DNA of 64,000 nt from Maribacter arcticus (GTDB lineage Bacteria; Bacteroidota; Bacteroidia; Flavobacteriales; Flavobacteriaceae). The notes under the pieces were generated by a model. That model made no database searches, was not told where the DNA came from, and worked only from the letters and a program-made list of their open reading frames with translations. A program made the position numbers and the translations under genes. Below are positions 36,664-43,865 of the stretch, one piece after another. Location of the stretch: contig NZ_FUYL01000003.1 of NCBI RefSeq assembly GCF_900167935.1, forward strand, positions 62,001-126,000, written 5' to 3'. Every line of letters starts with the position of its first letter. Positions within the stretch are counted from its first letter, which is position 1.

Positions 36664-37389
36664 TTACTCTTTTAACAACTTTTGAATATCACTTTTTAAA
36701 ATACCTATCTCTTCGGTCTCGCCCTGATCATTAGCCCCTTCTTTCTCTAAAATAGCACCTCTATAGTACACAATAGGATTTCCAAATTCATCTATTCTAG
36801 ACCTTAAAAAGCCATCCTTATCTACTAATGCAAACAACCCAGAATGTTCAAAACCACCTGGAACATCTGGCATTTCTGCAGCAAATATATTGAAGCCAGC
36901 ATTTGCTAATTCATAAACGGCATCCTTATCACCCGTCAATAAATTCCAACCAGAGTTTTGAATTTTATATTTCTCAGCATAGGCTCTTAATACCTGTGGT
37001 GTATCAAAATCTGGAGTGATACTAAATGAAGCAATACCAAATTTTTTATTTCCTTTAAATTGTCTTTGAACATTGACAAGGTTTGTGGTCATTACAGGAC
37101 ATATACTAGGGCATCTCGTAAAAAAGAAATCTACCACATATACTTTACCCAAATAGTCCTTATCACTAACTAAAACACTGTCTTGATTGATGAATTCAAA
37201 AGAAGGTACTTTCCGCTTTTTACCATCTAATAAAATATACCCCAATTTCTCATTTTTAACGGATACATTAAGTCGGTCGTTTTCTACGACTGTATTTGAT
37301 GATAATCTTTCCACTATTCGTGGAATAACAATTATTCCGAAAATCAGAACTATTAATGAAACCCAGACATACGTATACTTCTTATTCAT
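36664..37389 (-). CDS. SCO1/SenC copper chaperone for cytochrome oxidase
   Basis: This 241-residue protein has an N-terminal membrane anchor (about 8-23) and a thioredoxin-like periplasmic domain. The copper ligands are visible: CPSIC with C93 and C97, and H182 in GGFEHSG. SCO1 proteins deliver or reduce copper for the Cu(A) site of oxidase subunit II, and subunit II of this organism is at 62802-63905. It overlaps the cysteine-less upstream paralogue by one nucleotide (TAATG). Confidence 0.93.
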   Translation of the reverse strand: MNKKYTYVWVSLIVLIFGIIVIPRIVERLSSNTVVENDRLNVSVKNEKLGYILLDGKKRKVPSFEFINQDSVLVSDKDYLGKVYVVDFFFTRCPSICPVMTTNLVNVQRQFKGNKKFGIASFSITPDFDTPQVLRAYAEKYKIQNSGWNLLTGDKDAVYELANAGFNIFAAEMPDVPGGFEHSGLFALVDKDGFLRSRIDEFGNPIVYYRGAILEKEGANDQGETEEIGILKSDIQKLLKE

Positions 37390-38018
37390 TATTCAGTTCT
37401 TTCAGTTTTGTTCTTTTTTAAGGCCAGACGATATTCTGCTAAAACTATTTTTACATCATCTATCATTTTATTATTCAAATCAGCAACAGAATTCGAATTA
37501 AAACCATATTTCGTGTCTTCATCCTCATCCTTAGTCCTACCCCTAAGTTTGAAATCTTTATCAATTATAAAAACATAGGGAGTTCCCAATTTATCATCTA
37601 ATTGAATATCTGTTTTGAGACTAGAATAAAGGTTCTTTATATCTTCTTGAGTAGCAAATACGAAATTCCACTTATTAATTTCTGACAAGGTTGCAAGCTC
37701 CTTTTTAATTTCATCTACTTTATCCTCAGTGCCAATTGGTACGACCATAACAAACTGAAAATCATTAAATTCATGAAATCGTTTATAAATCTTTTGGTTT
37801 AGATTAAATGCGTTTCCTTTTCTCGAATCTACATTTGTACCTAAGAAACCTAAAACGCTAATTTTATCTTTGAACCTTACTTCTTTGGAAAAATTTAATT
37901 CCTCAACATTTTCAGTAAGTACTGGCAATCTACCAAAGTTATTAACCCCTGAAGCAAAGAATAAATAGGCAACGATTGGAAGCACAAACAAGACAATAAG
38001 AACAAAGGCCTTTTTCAT
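37389..38018 (-). CDS. SCO-like thioredoxin-fold membrane protein without cysteines
   Basis: This 209-residue protein has an N-terminal membrane helix (about 3-22) and a thioredoxin-like domain, with strand KISVLGFLGT and, later, GTPYVFIIDKDFKLRGR, a typical end of SCO/AhpC-like folds. At the place where SCO1 has CxxxC it reads GTNVDSRKGN, and there is no cysteine anywhere in the protein. It therefore cannot bind copper in the SCO manner. Directly before SCO1 in the same operon it is perhaps a structural partner. It starts a new unit after the oxidase terminator. Confidence 0.75.
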   Translation of the reverse strand: MKKAFVLIVLFVLPIVAYLFFASGVNNFGRLPVLTENVEELNFSKEVRFKDKISVLGFLGTNVDSRKGNAFNLNQKIYKRFHEFNDFQFVMVVPIGTEDKVDEIKKELATLSEINKWNFVFATQEDIKNLYSSLKTDIQLDDKLGTPYVFIIDKDFKLRGRTKDEDEDTKYGFNSNSVADLNNKMIDDVKIVLAEYRLALKKNKTERTE

Positions 38019-38095
38019 AAATCAAGAAAAAAAATTATCGGTCAAATTAGTTAACCTCGATTGAATTTCTATTAAAATAGAAACTATACAAAAAT

Positions 38096-38125
38096 AAAAA
38101 AGACGGTTATAAAACCGTCTTTTAA
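38096..38125 (-). terminator. Rho-independent terminator after the oxidase subunit IV gene
   Basis: On the minus strand AAAAGACGGTT and AACCGTCTTTT pair perfectly around a short loop and are followed by more T residues. It separates the ctaB/subunit III/IV genes from the SCO genes downstream. Confidence 0.85.
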
Positions 38126-38141
38126 TTCTGTTAATTCTAGC

Positions 38142-38525
38142 TTAGAAATTCCAACTAACGAAGCCATCTTTATATACGTTGTAAATATAATCTGCTTCAA
38201 CTAGTAGAATAAATACTAAATACAACACCAAGAATATTGGTGTCCAAACAATAGCTCTTCTTAAGGCAGACTTTTCGTCACGTAAGTGCATAAAGTCCCA
38301 AGCAATATAATACGCTTTAACCAAGGTAAGTATAATGAATATCCAGTTTAGCAACTTCATGCCTAATACATGAGTATCTGTTAAGGCTTCTGGCTTCATA
38401 ATACCTAAAACAACTTCTACAGCTGTAATTATAGTCAAGAAAACTAATACTCCCCAGATTTTCTGTGTGTTAGATTTGAACTTTACAAGTCCTCTAAAAA
38501 TTTCTAATTTATGTCCGTGTGCCAT
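38142..38525 (-). CDS. Cytochrome c oxidase subunit IV-like protein
   Basis: This 127-residue protein has three membrane helices: TQKIWGVLVFLTIITAVEVVLG, LLNWIFIILTLVKAYYIAWDFM and IVWTPIFLVLYLVFILLVEADYI. The middle helix pair with YYIAWDFMHLRDE matches prokaryotic subunit IV (COX4_pro). It probably stabilises the oxidase core. It is 54 bp downstream of the large subunit III gene. Confidence 0.9.
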   Translation of the reverse strand: MAHGHKLEIFRGLVKFKSNTQKIWGVLVFLTIITAVEVVLGIMKPEALTDTHVLGMKLLNWIFIILTLVKAYYIAWDFMHLRDEKSALRRAIVWTPIFLVLYLVFILLVEADYIYNVYKDGFVSWNF

Positions 38526-38579
38526 TTTACTATAATCTATTAAATAAATCTATCGCAATTCTTCAATCTTTTAGTAAGA

Positions 38580-39554
38580 TTAAACCAAGTAGAAAAAGGT
38601 AAATACGAAAACCCATACTAAATCTACAAAGTGCCAGTACAACCCAATTTTCTCAACCATTTCATAATGTCCTCTTCGTTCATATGTACCAAGAATAACA
38701 TTAAAGAATATGATGATATTAATTATCACCCCAGAAAAAACGTGAAAACCGTGAAAACCAGTTATAAAGAAGAAAAAATCTGCAAATAACCTGCTGCCGT
38801 ACTCATTATGAATTAAGTTGGCACCTTCAACAACTTGTGATGCATCTGCTAATTTCGCTAATGAAGCTTGTCTATCTAAAAGGGTTTTCTCCCCTTCTTC
38901 ATTAATTAATTCTGTCCTAATTAAAATATTAGGATCTGCCTTAAAGCCTTCAACAACCTCTTCTAAAGAAAAACTAGTTAATGTTGGTTCATCAAAGAAC
39001 CATAGACCATTCTTTCTTTCGTGTATGACTCTTTCACCTGGTAATGAAACAGCGAAATCTGACAATGAAGCTCTTTCTCCACTATCTGCTTTTACGAATT
39101 GTAAAATTCTACCACCTTTAGTTTCTAGAGCGCCATGATCACCTTTAATAAAAGTTCCCCATTCCCATGCTTGTGAACCAACGAATATTGCACCTCCAAT
39201 AATGGTAGCGAACATATACCAAATAACTGCATTTTGCTTCATTTTATGACCAGCATCAACCGCTAATACCATCGTTACCGATGACATAATCAAAATAAAG
39301 GTCATGAAAGCAACATAAATCATGGGGTAATTACCATGAAAAAATGGAACGTGGGTAAATACCTCATCGGCAATTGGCCATGTTTCTATAAATTTAAATC
39401 TTGAAAAGCCGTAAGCTGCTAAAAATCCTGAGAAAGTTAACGCATCCGACACAAGGAAAAACCACATCATTAACTTGCCGTAGCTTGCTCCTAAGGGTTG
39501 ATTGCCTCCACCCCATACGCTTGTTTCCGTTCCCGTTGTCACCGTAGAATCCAT
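38580..39554 (-). CDS. Cytochrome c oxidase subunit III (long form)
   Basis: This 324-residue protein of the heme-copper oxidase subunit III family contains the usual helices, including GKLMMWFFLVSDALTFSGF and the end FITGFHGFHVFSGVIINII and GLYWHFVDLVWVFVFTFFYL. Between the QAWEWGTF helix and the FADFFFFITG helix there is a polar insert of about 105 residues (about 130-240) containing charged and Gly/Ser-rich sequence, absent from classical subunit III and from the neighbouring 193-residue subunit III. A TAAATTTG promoter box lies 30 nt before the ATG. Confidence 0.92.
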   Translation of the reverse strand: MDSTVTTGTETSVWGGGNQPLGASYGKLMMWFFLVSDALTFSGFLAAYGFSRFKFIETWPIADEVFTHVPFFHGNYPMIYVAFMTFILIMSSVTMVLAVDAGHKMKQNAVIWYMFATIIGGAIFVGSQAWEWGTFIKGDHGALETKGGRILQFVKADSGERASLSDFAVSLPGERVIHERKNGLWFFDEPTLTSFSLEEVVEGFKADPNILIRTELINEEGEKTLLDRQASLAKLADASQVVEGANLIHNEYGSRLFADFFFFITGFHGFHVFSGVIINIIIFFNVILGTYERRGHYEMVEKIGLYWHFVDLVWVFVFTFFYLV

Positions 39555-39584
39555 ATACTGATTATCGTTTTAATAAAACTTTAG

Positions 39585-39592
39585 CAAATTTA
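39585..39592 (-). promoter_or_regulatory. Internal promoter -7 element before the long subunit III gene
   Basis: The minus strand reads TAAATTTG, a perfect TAnnTTTG, 30 nt before the ATG at 39554. The region 18-21 nt upstream is T-rich (TTTT) without an exact TTTG. Confidence 0.5.
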
Positions 39593-39650
39593 CATTTTTT
39601 TGAACTATATAAAAGCGCAATTTGAGTCAAAACTTATTTTCAGACACTTT

Positions 39651-40232
39651 TTATTTAACAAAGGTCATAAATATCACCAAATAGACCCATAACAAATCTA
39701 AAAAATGCCAAAAAGTTGCCCCTAAGGTAACTCCTAAATAATTTCCTTTACTATATTTCCCTTTACTTTGGTTATATAATACGACCAATAGTGAAATCAT
39801 TCCTGCTACAACGTGAACAATATGCACCATAGCTATAAGAAATACATAAGACATTTTTATACTACTTGTTGGGCCTGTAAAATAATATCCTTGCGCTACC
39901 ATTTCTGAAAAACCAGAGAATTGGAGTACTATGAATACGATACCAAGCGCGAAAGTTATCCATAACCAAAGAGTACCCTTACTAGACTGCCCTTCTTTAA
40001 TAGCATTTTTCGCCAACATATAACAAAAGCTACTAATGATAATAACAATAGTACTATATATAAAAAACTGGGGTAAAGCTACATCACTAGACCAATCTTC
40101 TCTTGAGCTACTGACAATGTACGCACTGGTCCAACCAGCAAACCCCATTAACAAACTTACGATACCAAACCACAGCATCATTTTTTTTGCCCTGGCATTT
40201 TTCTCTTCCTCTGTTCCTTGTGTCAAATCCAT
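39651..40232 (-). CDS. Heme-copper oxidase subunit III (short form)
   Basis: This 193-residue protein has five membrane helices typical of subunit III: AKKMMLWFGIVSLLMGFAGW, FFIYSTIVIIISSFCYMLA, LWLWITFALGIVFIVLQF, MSYVFLIAMVHIVHVVAGM and GATFWHFLDLLWVYLVIFM. It lacks the insert of its neighbour. Two different subunit III genes in tandem are common in Bacteroidota oxidase loci. It follows ctaB with one base between them. Confidence 0.92.
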   Translation of the reverse strand: MDLTQGTEEEKNARAKKMMLWFGIVSLLMGFAGWTSAYIVSSSREDWSSDVALPQFFIYSTIVIIISSFCYMLAKNAIKEGQSSKGTLWLWITFALGIVFIVLQFSGFSEMVAQGYYFTGPTSSIKMSYVFLIAMVHIVHVVAGMISLLVVLYNQSKGKYSKGNYLGVTLGATFWHFLDLLWVYLVIFMTFVK

Positions 40233-40233
40233 A

Positions 40234-41136
40234 TTAACCTAAAAATTTATCTATTACATATACTATTTGCATCAGAGTTATATAACTGACGCTTGCTAGC
40301 ATTAATTTTCTCGCAGAAGCATTGTCCCTTTTTGAATACAACTTAAAGGCAAAGCCCAACATCACAGCTCCCATCAAAAATACAATTACTGCCGCTATGA
40401 CTGATAATTGCAATCTACCCGTAATACCAAAAACAGGTATTACCGATACTACCATCATCCAAATCGTATACATGATTATTTGAAGTACAGTAGCGGCATC
40501 TTTTTTACCAGTTGGCAACATTTTAAATCCGCCACTTCGGTAATCATCATCTAACATCCATCCTAAAGCCCAAAAATGAGGGAATTGCCAAAAAAATTGG
40601 ATCATAAATAAGGTTCCTGGCTCAATACCAAAATCATCAGTAGCAGCAACCCAACCTAACATAAATGGAATTGCTCCAGGAATTGCTCCGACAAATACCG
40701 CTAATGGCGTTATAGTTTTCAACGGAGTATACACACTGGTATAAAGAAATATAGAAATAGCCCCAAACATTGCCGTTTTAGGATTCAAAAGATATAATGC
40801 CAATACACCGAGCAATGTTAAAACAATTGCCATAGTCATAGCTGACTTAACCGAAATTCTACCTGTAGGAATAGGCCTATTTTTAGTACGCTTCATTAAT
40901 GCGTCTAAATCTCTTTCTATTACTTGATTGTACGCGTTACTTGCACCAACCATGCAATAACCGCCAAATGCCAAGAGCACTACTTGTAACCATTGAATTT
41001 CATAAGCACCTAAAAAATACCCAGCAATCGAAGAAAAAACGACACTAATTGCCAATCTAGCTTTGGTAATCTCCTTAAAATCAGCAAAAATTAATGCTAG
41101 TGCATTACTTTTTGTCGAACTAACGGCCGTTTTCAT
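40234..41136 (-). CDS. ctaB: Protoheme IX farnesyltransferase CtaB
   Basis: This 300-residue UbiA-family prenyltransferase has about nine membrane helices. The first Asp-rich motif NAYNQVIERDLDALMKRTKNRP and the second DDDYRSGGFKMLP are visible. It converts heme B to heme O using farnesyl diphosphate, the first step towards heme A for the oxidase. It is the first gene of the oxidase unit, with a well-placed promoter. A CtaA-type heme A synthase is not in the window. Confidence 0.95.
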   Translation of the reverse strand: MKTAVSSTKSNALALIFADFKEITKARLAISVVFSSIAGYFLGAYEIQWLQVVLLAFGGYCMVGASNAYNQVIERDLDALMKRTKNRPIPTGRISVKSAMTMAIVLTLLGVLALYLLNPKTAMFGAISIFLYTSVYTPLKTITPLAVFVGAIPGAIPFMLGWVAATDDFGIEPGTLFMIQFFWQFPHFWALGWMLDDDYRSGGFKMLPTGKKDAATVLQIIMYTIWMMVVSVIPVFGITGRLQLSVIAAVIVFLMGAVMLGFAFKLYSKRDNASARKLMLASVSYITLMQIVYVIDKFLG

Positions 41137-41156
41137 ATTTCATTTAAATAGATCTG

Positions 41157-41189
41157 CAAAGATAACCCCCTAGTCATATTTCTGCAACC
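41157..41189 (-). promoter_or_regulatory. Promoter of the ctaB oxidase unit
   Basis: On the minus strand GGTTG (41189-41185) is followed by 20 nt and then TATCTTTG (41164-41157), a perfect TAnnTTTG. The -7 box is 20 nt before the ctaB ATG. Confidence 0.65.
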
Positions 41190-41207
41190 TTAAACCTTTA
41201 TTTCTAG

Positions 41208-41215
41208 TATATTTG
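41208..41215 (+). promoter_or_regulatory. -7 promoter element of the MBL hydrolase gene
   Basis: TATATTTG is a perfect TAnnTTTG box. The predicted transcript would start near 41222, inside the longer reading frame from 41213, and so supports the ATG at 41249. Its upstream region overlaps the divergent ctaB promoter. Confidence 0.6.
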
Positions 41216-41248
41216 AGAGTAACTCAAATAACTTCTTATCTCTTAAAA

Positions 41249-42127
41249 ATGAAACACTTAATATCTATTTTCACGCTAGTGACACTTATGCTTATCTCTG
41301 CAATTTCTTGGAGCCAAGAAGATAACGTCACAATTACTGTAGATACTCTTACTAATGAAGTATATATGCTTACCGGCCAAGGTGGCAATATCGGACTCTA
41401 TGTAAATACCACCAATACATATATGATTGATGATCAGTTTGCACGGCTAAGTCCCAAAATAAAGCAAGCGATAGCAACCATTACCAAACAGCCTGTAACC
41501 TATTTATTTAACACACATATGCATGGAGACCACACTGGCGGCAATGCAGAATTCAATACCAATACAACAACTTTAATCGCCCAAGATAATGTTCGAAAGA
41601 GCCTAGAGCAGCGAATTACCGAAAAACCTGAGCTTAGCAAAGACATTCTACCAGAAATAAGTTTTTCTGAAGAGCTTAAACTGTATCAAGATGATGAAAC
41701 TATTATGGCATTTCACGTACATAACGCTCATACCAATGGTGATGCCATGATATACTTCATGAAAAATAATGTCTTACATATGGGTGACACTTACTTTTCA
41801 GGACGCTATCCTTATATTGATTTAGATAACGGCGGAAGCGTTGATGGTTATATTAACGCACAAAAGAAGGCTTTAATGCTAATCGATGAGAACACGGTTA
41901 TAATACCTGGTCACGGACGACCATCAAATAAAAAAGAACTTACCACCTACATTACCATGTTAGAAGATATTAAAAATAACACCTTAAAAGCAATAGAATC
42001 AGGAAAAACATTAGAGCAAATTAAAACGGACACTTCCATTTCTGGTACATATGACACTGATTATGGAACTGGCTTTATCAATCCTGAAAAATTGAGAAGT
42101 ACATTCTACACAAGTTTAAAAAAGTAG
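41249..42127 (+). CDS. Exported metallo-beta-lactamase-fold hydrolase
   Basis: From the ATG at 41249 the protein has about 292 residues and a good signal peptide (MKHLISIFTLVTLMLISAIS). The alternative upstream TTG at 41213 lies within the promoter box and is rejected. The zinc motif is HMHGDH, then H in HNAHTNGD, D in HMGDTYF and H in IPGHGRP. Asp instead of Cys at the third position places it with glyoxalase II-like hydrolases rather than subclass B1 beta-lactamases. It is probably periplasmic; its substrate is unknown. A bidirectional terminator follows. Confidence 0.88.
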   Translation: MKHLISIFTLVTLMLISAISWSQEDNVTITVDTLTNEVYMLTGQGGNIGLYVNTTNTYMIDDQFARLSPKIKQAIATITKQPVTYLFNTHMHGDHTGGNAEFNTNTTTLIAQDNVRKSLEQRITEKPELSKDILPEISFSEELKLYQDDETIMAFHVHNAHTNGDAMIYFMKNNVLHMGDTYFSGRYPYIDLDNGGSVDGYINAQKKALMLIDENTVIIPGHGRPSNKKELTTYITMLEDIKNNTLKAIESGKTLEQIKTDTSISGTYDTDYGTGFINPEKLRSTFYTSLKK

Positions 42128-42144
42128 CAATTACTATTAAAAAC

Positions 42145-42177
42145 AAAAAAATCCCAAGCTAATAGCTTGGGATTTTT
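42145..42177. terminator. Bidirectional rho-independent terminator
   Basis: ATCCCAAGCT (42151-42160) pairs perfectly with AGCTTGGGAT (42164-42173) around AAT, flanked by an A-run on the left and a T-run on the right. It serves the convergent MBL and tonB genes. Confidence 0.9.
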
Positions 42178-42200
42178 ATATTATAAAATAGCTTTATAAA

Positions 42201-42905
42201 CTATTGTAATTTAAAGTTAATTGGAATACTAAAAGGTACACGTACTGCTCTACCTCTTTGCTTACCTGGTGTCATTTTAGGTAGCTTACCAATAATCCTA
42301 GCAGCCTCAGCCTCTAAGTTTTTATCTGGACCACGCATTCTAATGTTACCGATGCTACCATCTTTTTGAATAACGAACATAACACTAACTCTGCCCTGAA
42401 CACCCATTTCTTGAGCTATTTCTGGGTAACGGAAGTTTTTACCAATATGCTTTTGAATCATTGAATTGAAACAAGCTCTCTTATCGCTCTCATTTTCACA
42501 ACCTGGAAAAACTGGTACATCTTCAATTACAGCGAAAGGTACATCTACATCCTCTTCAATTTCATCAACGATTACATCATCAACCTCAACAATTTCTTCT
42601 TCTTGACTAGTTTCAGTAGACTCAATTACCGTTTCTTCAACCTCTTCTTCATCTTCTACAACCTCAATAATTTCAGGTGCAGCTGGTGGCGGTGGAGGTG
42701 GTGGAGTTTTAATCTGTTCGGTCATAGGAACCTCTTCATCTAAAAGGTCATCCACATTCATAGAAATATCATAATCATTGACTTCATCATAAGTCTTCCA
42801 CTCAAATGCCACATAAGTAAATAGCATTACCGCGAACAATCCGATAACAAAATAAAGACTACTGTTCTTCGTTAAATCCGCCTTAGGATTCTTTTTAGGT
42901 TCCAT
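42201..42905 (-). CDS. TonB-family energy transducer
   Basis: This 234-residue protein has a short cytosolic tail, a membrane helix (about 17-35), a Pro-rich stretch (TPPPPPPPAAP) and a very acidic spacer rich in Glu and Val. The TonB C-terminal domain (about 150-234) carries IGKNFRYPEIAQEMGVQGRV, FVIQKDGSIGNI and RVPFSIPINFKL. It couples the inner-membrane proton gradient to outer-membrane transporters. The acidic spacer replaces the Lys/Pro repeats of proteobacterial TonB, as is common in Bacteroidota. ExbB and ExbD are not adjacent. Confidence 0.93.
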   Translation of the reverse strand: MEPKKNPKADLTKNSSLYFVIGLFAVMLFTYVAFEWKTYDEVNDYDISMNVDDLLDEEVPMTEQIKTPPPPPPPAAPEIIEVVEDEEEVEETVIESTETSQEEEIVEVDDVIVDEIEEDVDVPFAVIEDVPVFPGCENESDKRACFNSMIQKHIGKNFRYPEIAQEMGVQGRVSVMFVIQKDGSIGNIRMRGPDKNLEAEAARIIGKLPKMTPGKQRGRAVRVPFSIPINFKLQ

Positions 42906-42967
42906 ATATATTCAATTTAGTGATTGCTAATTTAACTAAATAATCTATAAAAATGCAATTAATATTT

Positions 42968-43360
42968 TCATTTTAACGATGGCTTTCGAAAAAACAAAAA
43001 TCGTATGACCAACATTCCTACTATAGCTCCGATAGAATTGGCCAATACGTCTAGCGGATCACCATGTCTATTATCAGTAGCTACATGTTGTATAACCTCA
43101 ATAATTATGCCGTAAACTATTGCAAATAAAACAATGTACCACAGCAACTTAAGCATGCCATTTACTTGCAACTCCTTCTTGATACTTGCCAAAAAAGCCA
43201 ATAAAACCATTACAAAATAAAAGGTAAAATGAACCGCCTTATCCATATGCGGAATATCGAACCTAGAAGTATCTAAATCTGAAAAAGAAAATAAGCTGAA
43301 AAATGTTACAAACATCATCCAGCTTATGAATAGTACTTTATAAATAAGGTTTTTACCCAC
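42968..43360 (-). CDS. VanZ-like membrane protein
   Basis: This 130-residue protein has four membrane helices and the VanZ-like signature ([45 protein letters not shown]). VanZ confers low-level teicoplanin resistance in enterococci, but most homologues have unknown roles. The start is GTG, overlapping the gcvH stop in an 8-nt overlap (GTGGGTAA), so translation is coupled to gcvH. Confidence 0.88.
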   Translation of the reverse strand: MGKNLIYKVLFISWMMFVTFFSLFSFSDLDTSRFDIPHMDKAVHFTFYFVMVLLAFLASIKKELQVNGMLKLLWYIVLFAIVYGIIIEVIQHVATDNRHGDPLDVLANSIGAIVGMLVIRFLFFRKPSLK

Positions 43361-43733
43361 CTATAATCTCTTTATATGCTGCGTCACTCAATAAATCATC
43401 CAATTCACTGGCATCACTAAATTTTATTTTAACCATCCAACCTGCACCATAAGGGTCAGAATTAACATTTTCTGGTTCATCTTCAAGCGACTCGTTGAAT
43501 TCAACTATTTCACCAGATAAAGGAGAAAATAGATCTGAAACTGTTTTTACAGCCTCAACAGTTCCAAAAATTGCTTCACGGTCTAAAGTTTCATCTAAGG
43601 TGTCTACTTCGACATATACAATATCACCTAGTTCACCTTGGGCAAAATCTGTAATACCAACGGTTGCAATATCACCGTCAATCTTCACCCATTCGTGGTC
43701 TTTTGTATACTTTAATTCAGCTGGTATATTCAT
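43353..43733 (-). CDS. gcvH: Glycine cleavage system H protein
   Basis: This 126-residue protein has the full H-protein fold with the lipoyl-attachment lysine K63 in [12 protein letters not shown] protein carries the aminomethyl group between the P, T and L proteins of glycine cleavage. The other gcv genes are not in the window. A strong promoter (TTTG-N20-TACATTTG) lies upstream, in the sprA-gcvH gap, so gcvH-vanZ can be expressed apart from sprA. Confidence 0.95.
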   Translation of the reverse strand: MNIPAELKYTKDHEWVKIDGDIATVGITDFAQGELGDIVYVEVDTLDETLDREAIFGTVEAVKTVSDLFSPLSGEIVEFNESLEDEPENVNSDPYGAGWMVKIKFSDASELDDLLSDAAYKEIIGG

Positions 43734-43762
43734 TATAAATGTTTATTATTTTTTTACTTCGG

Positions 43763-43794
43763 CAAATGTATCGTTTTCCAATTAGCTTATCAAA
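43763..43794 (-). promoter_or_regulatory. Promoter of gcvH-vanZ
   Basis: On the minus strand TTTG (43794-43791), exactly 20 nt, then TACATTTG (43770-43763). Both elements match the Bacteroidota consensus perfectly. The -7 box is 29 nt before the ATG. Confidence 0.8.
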
Positions 43795-43865
43795 AAATTA
43801 ACCGTTGTAATAGTTTCCTTCAAATTGTTGGTAAATACAAGATTTATAGATTTAGGAACATCCTA

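Noticed and set aside
41213..41248. Longer start (TTG) for the MBL hydrolase
   Set aside because: It falls within the TATATTTG promoter box and would put twelve residues before a good signal peptide; the ATG at 41249 fits better.
41249..42127. Call of a subclass B1 metallo-beta-lactamase
   Set aside because: The third zinc-site residue is Asp (HMGDTYF), not Cys, so the sequence fits glyoxalase II-like hydrolases instead.
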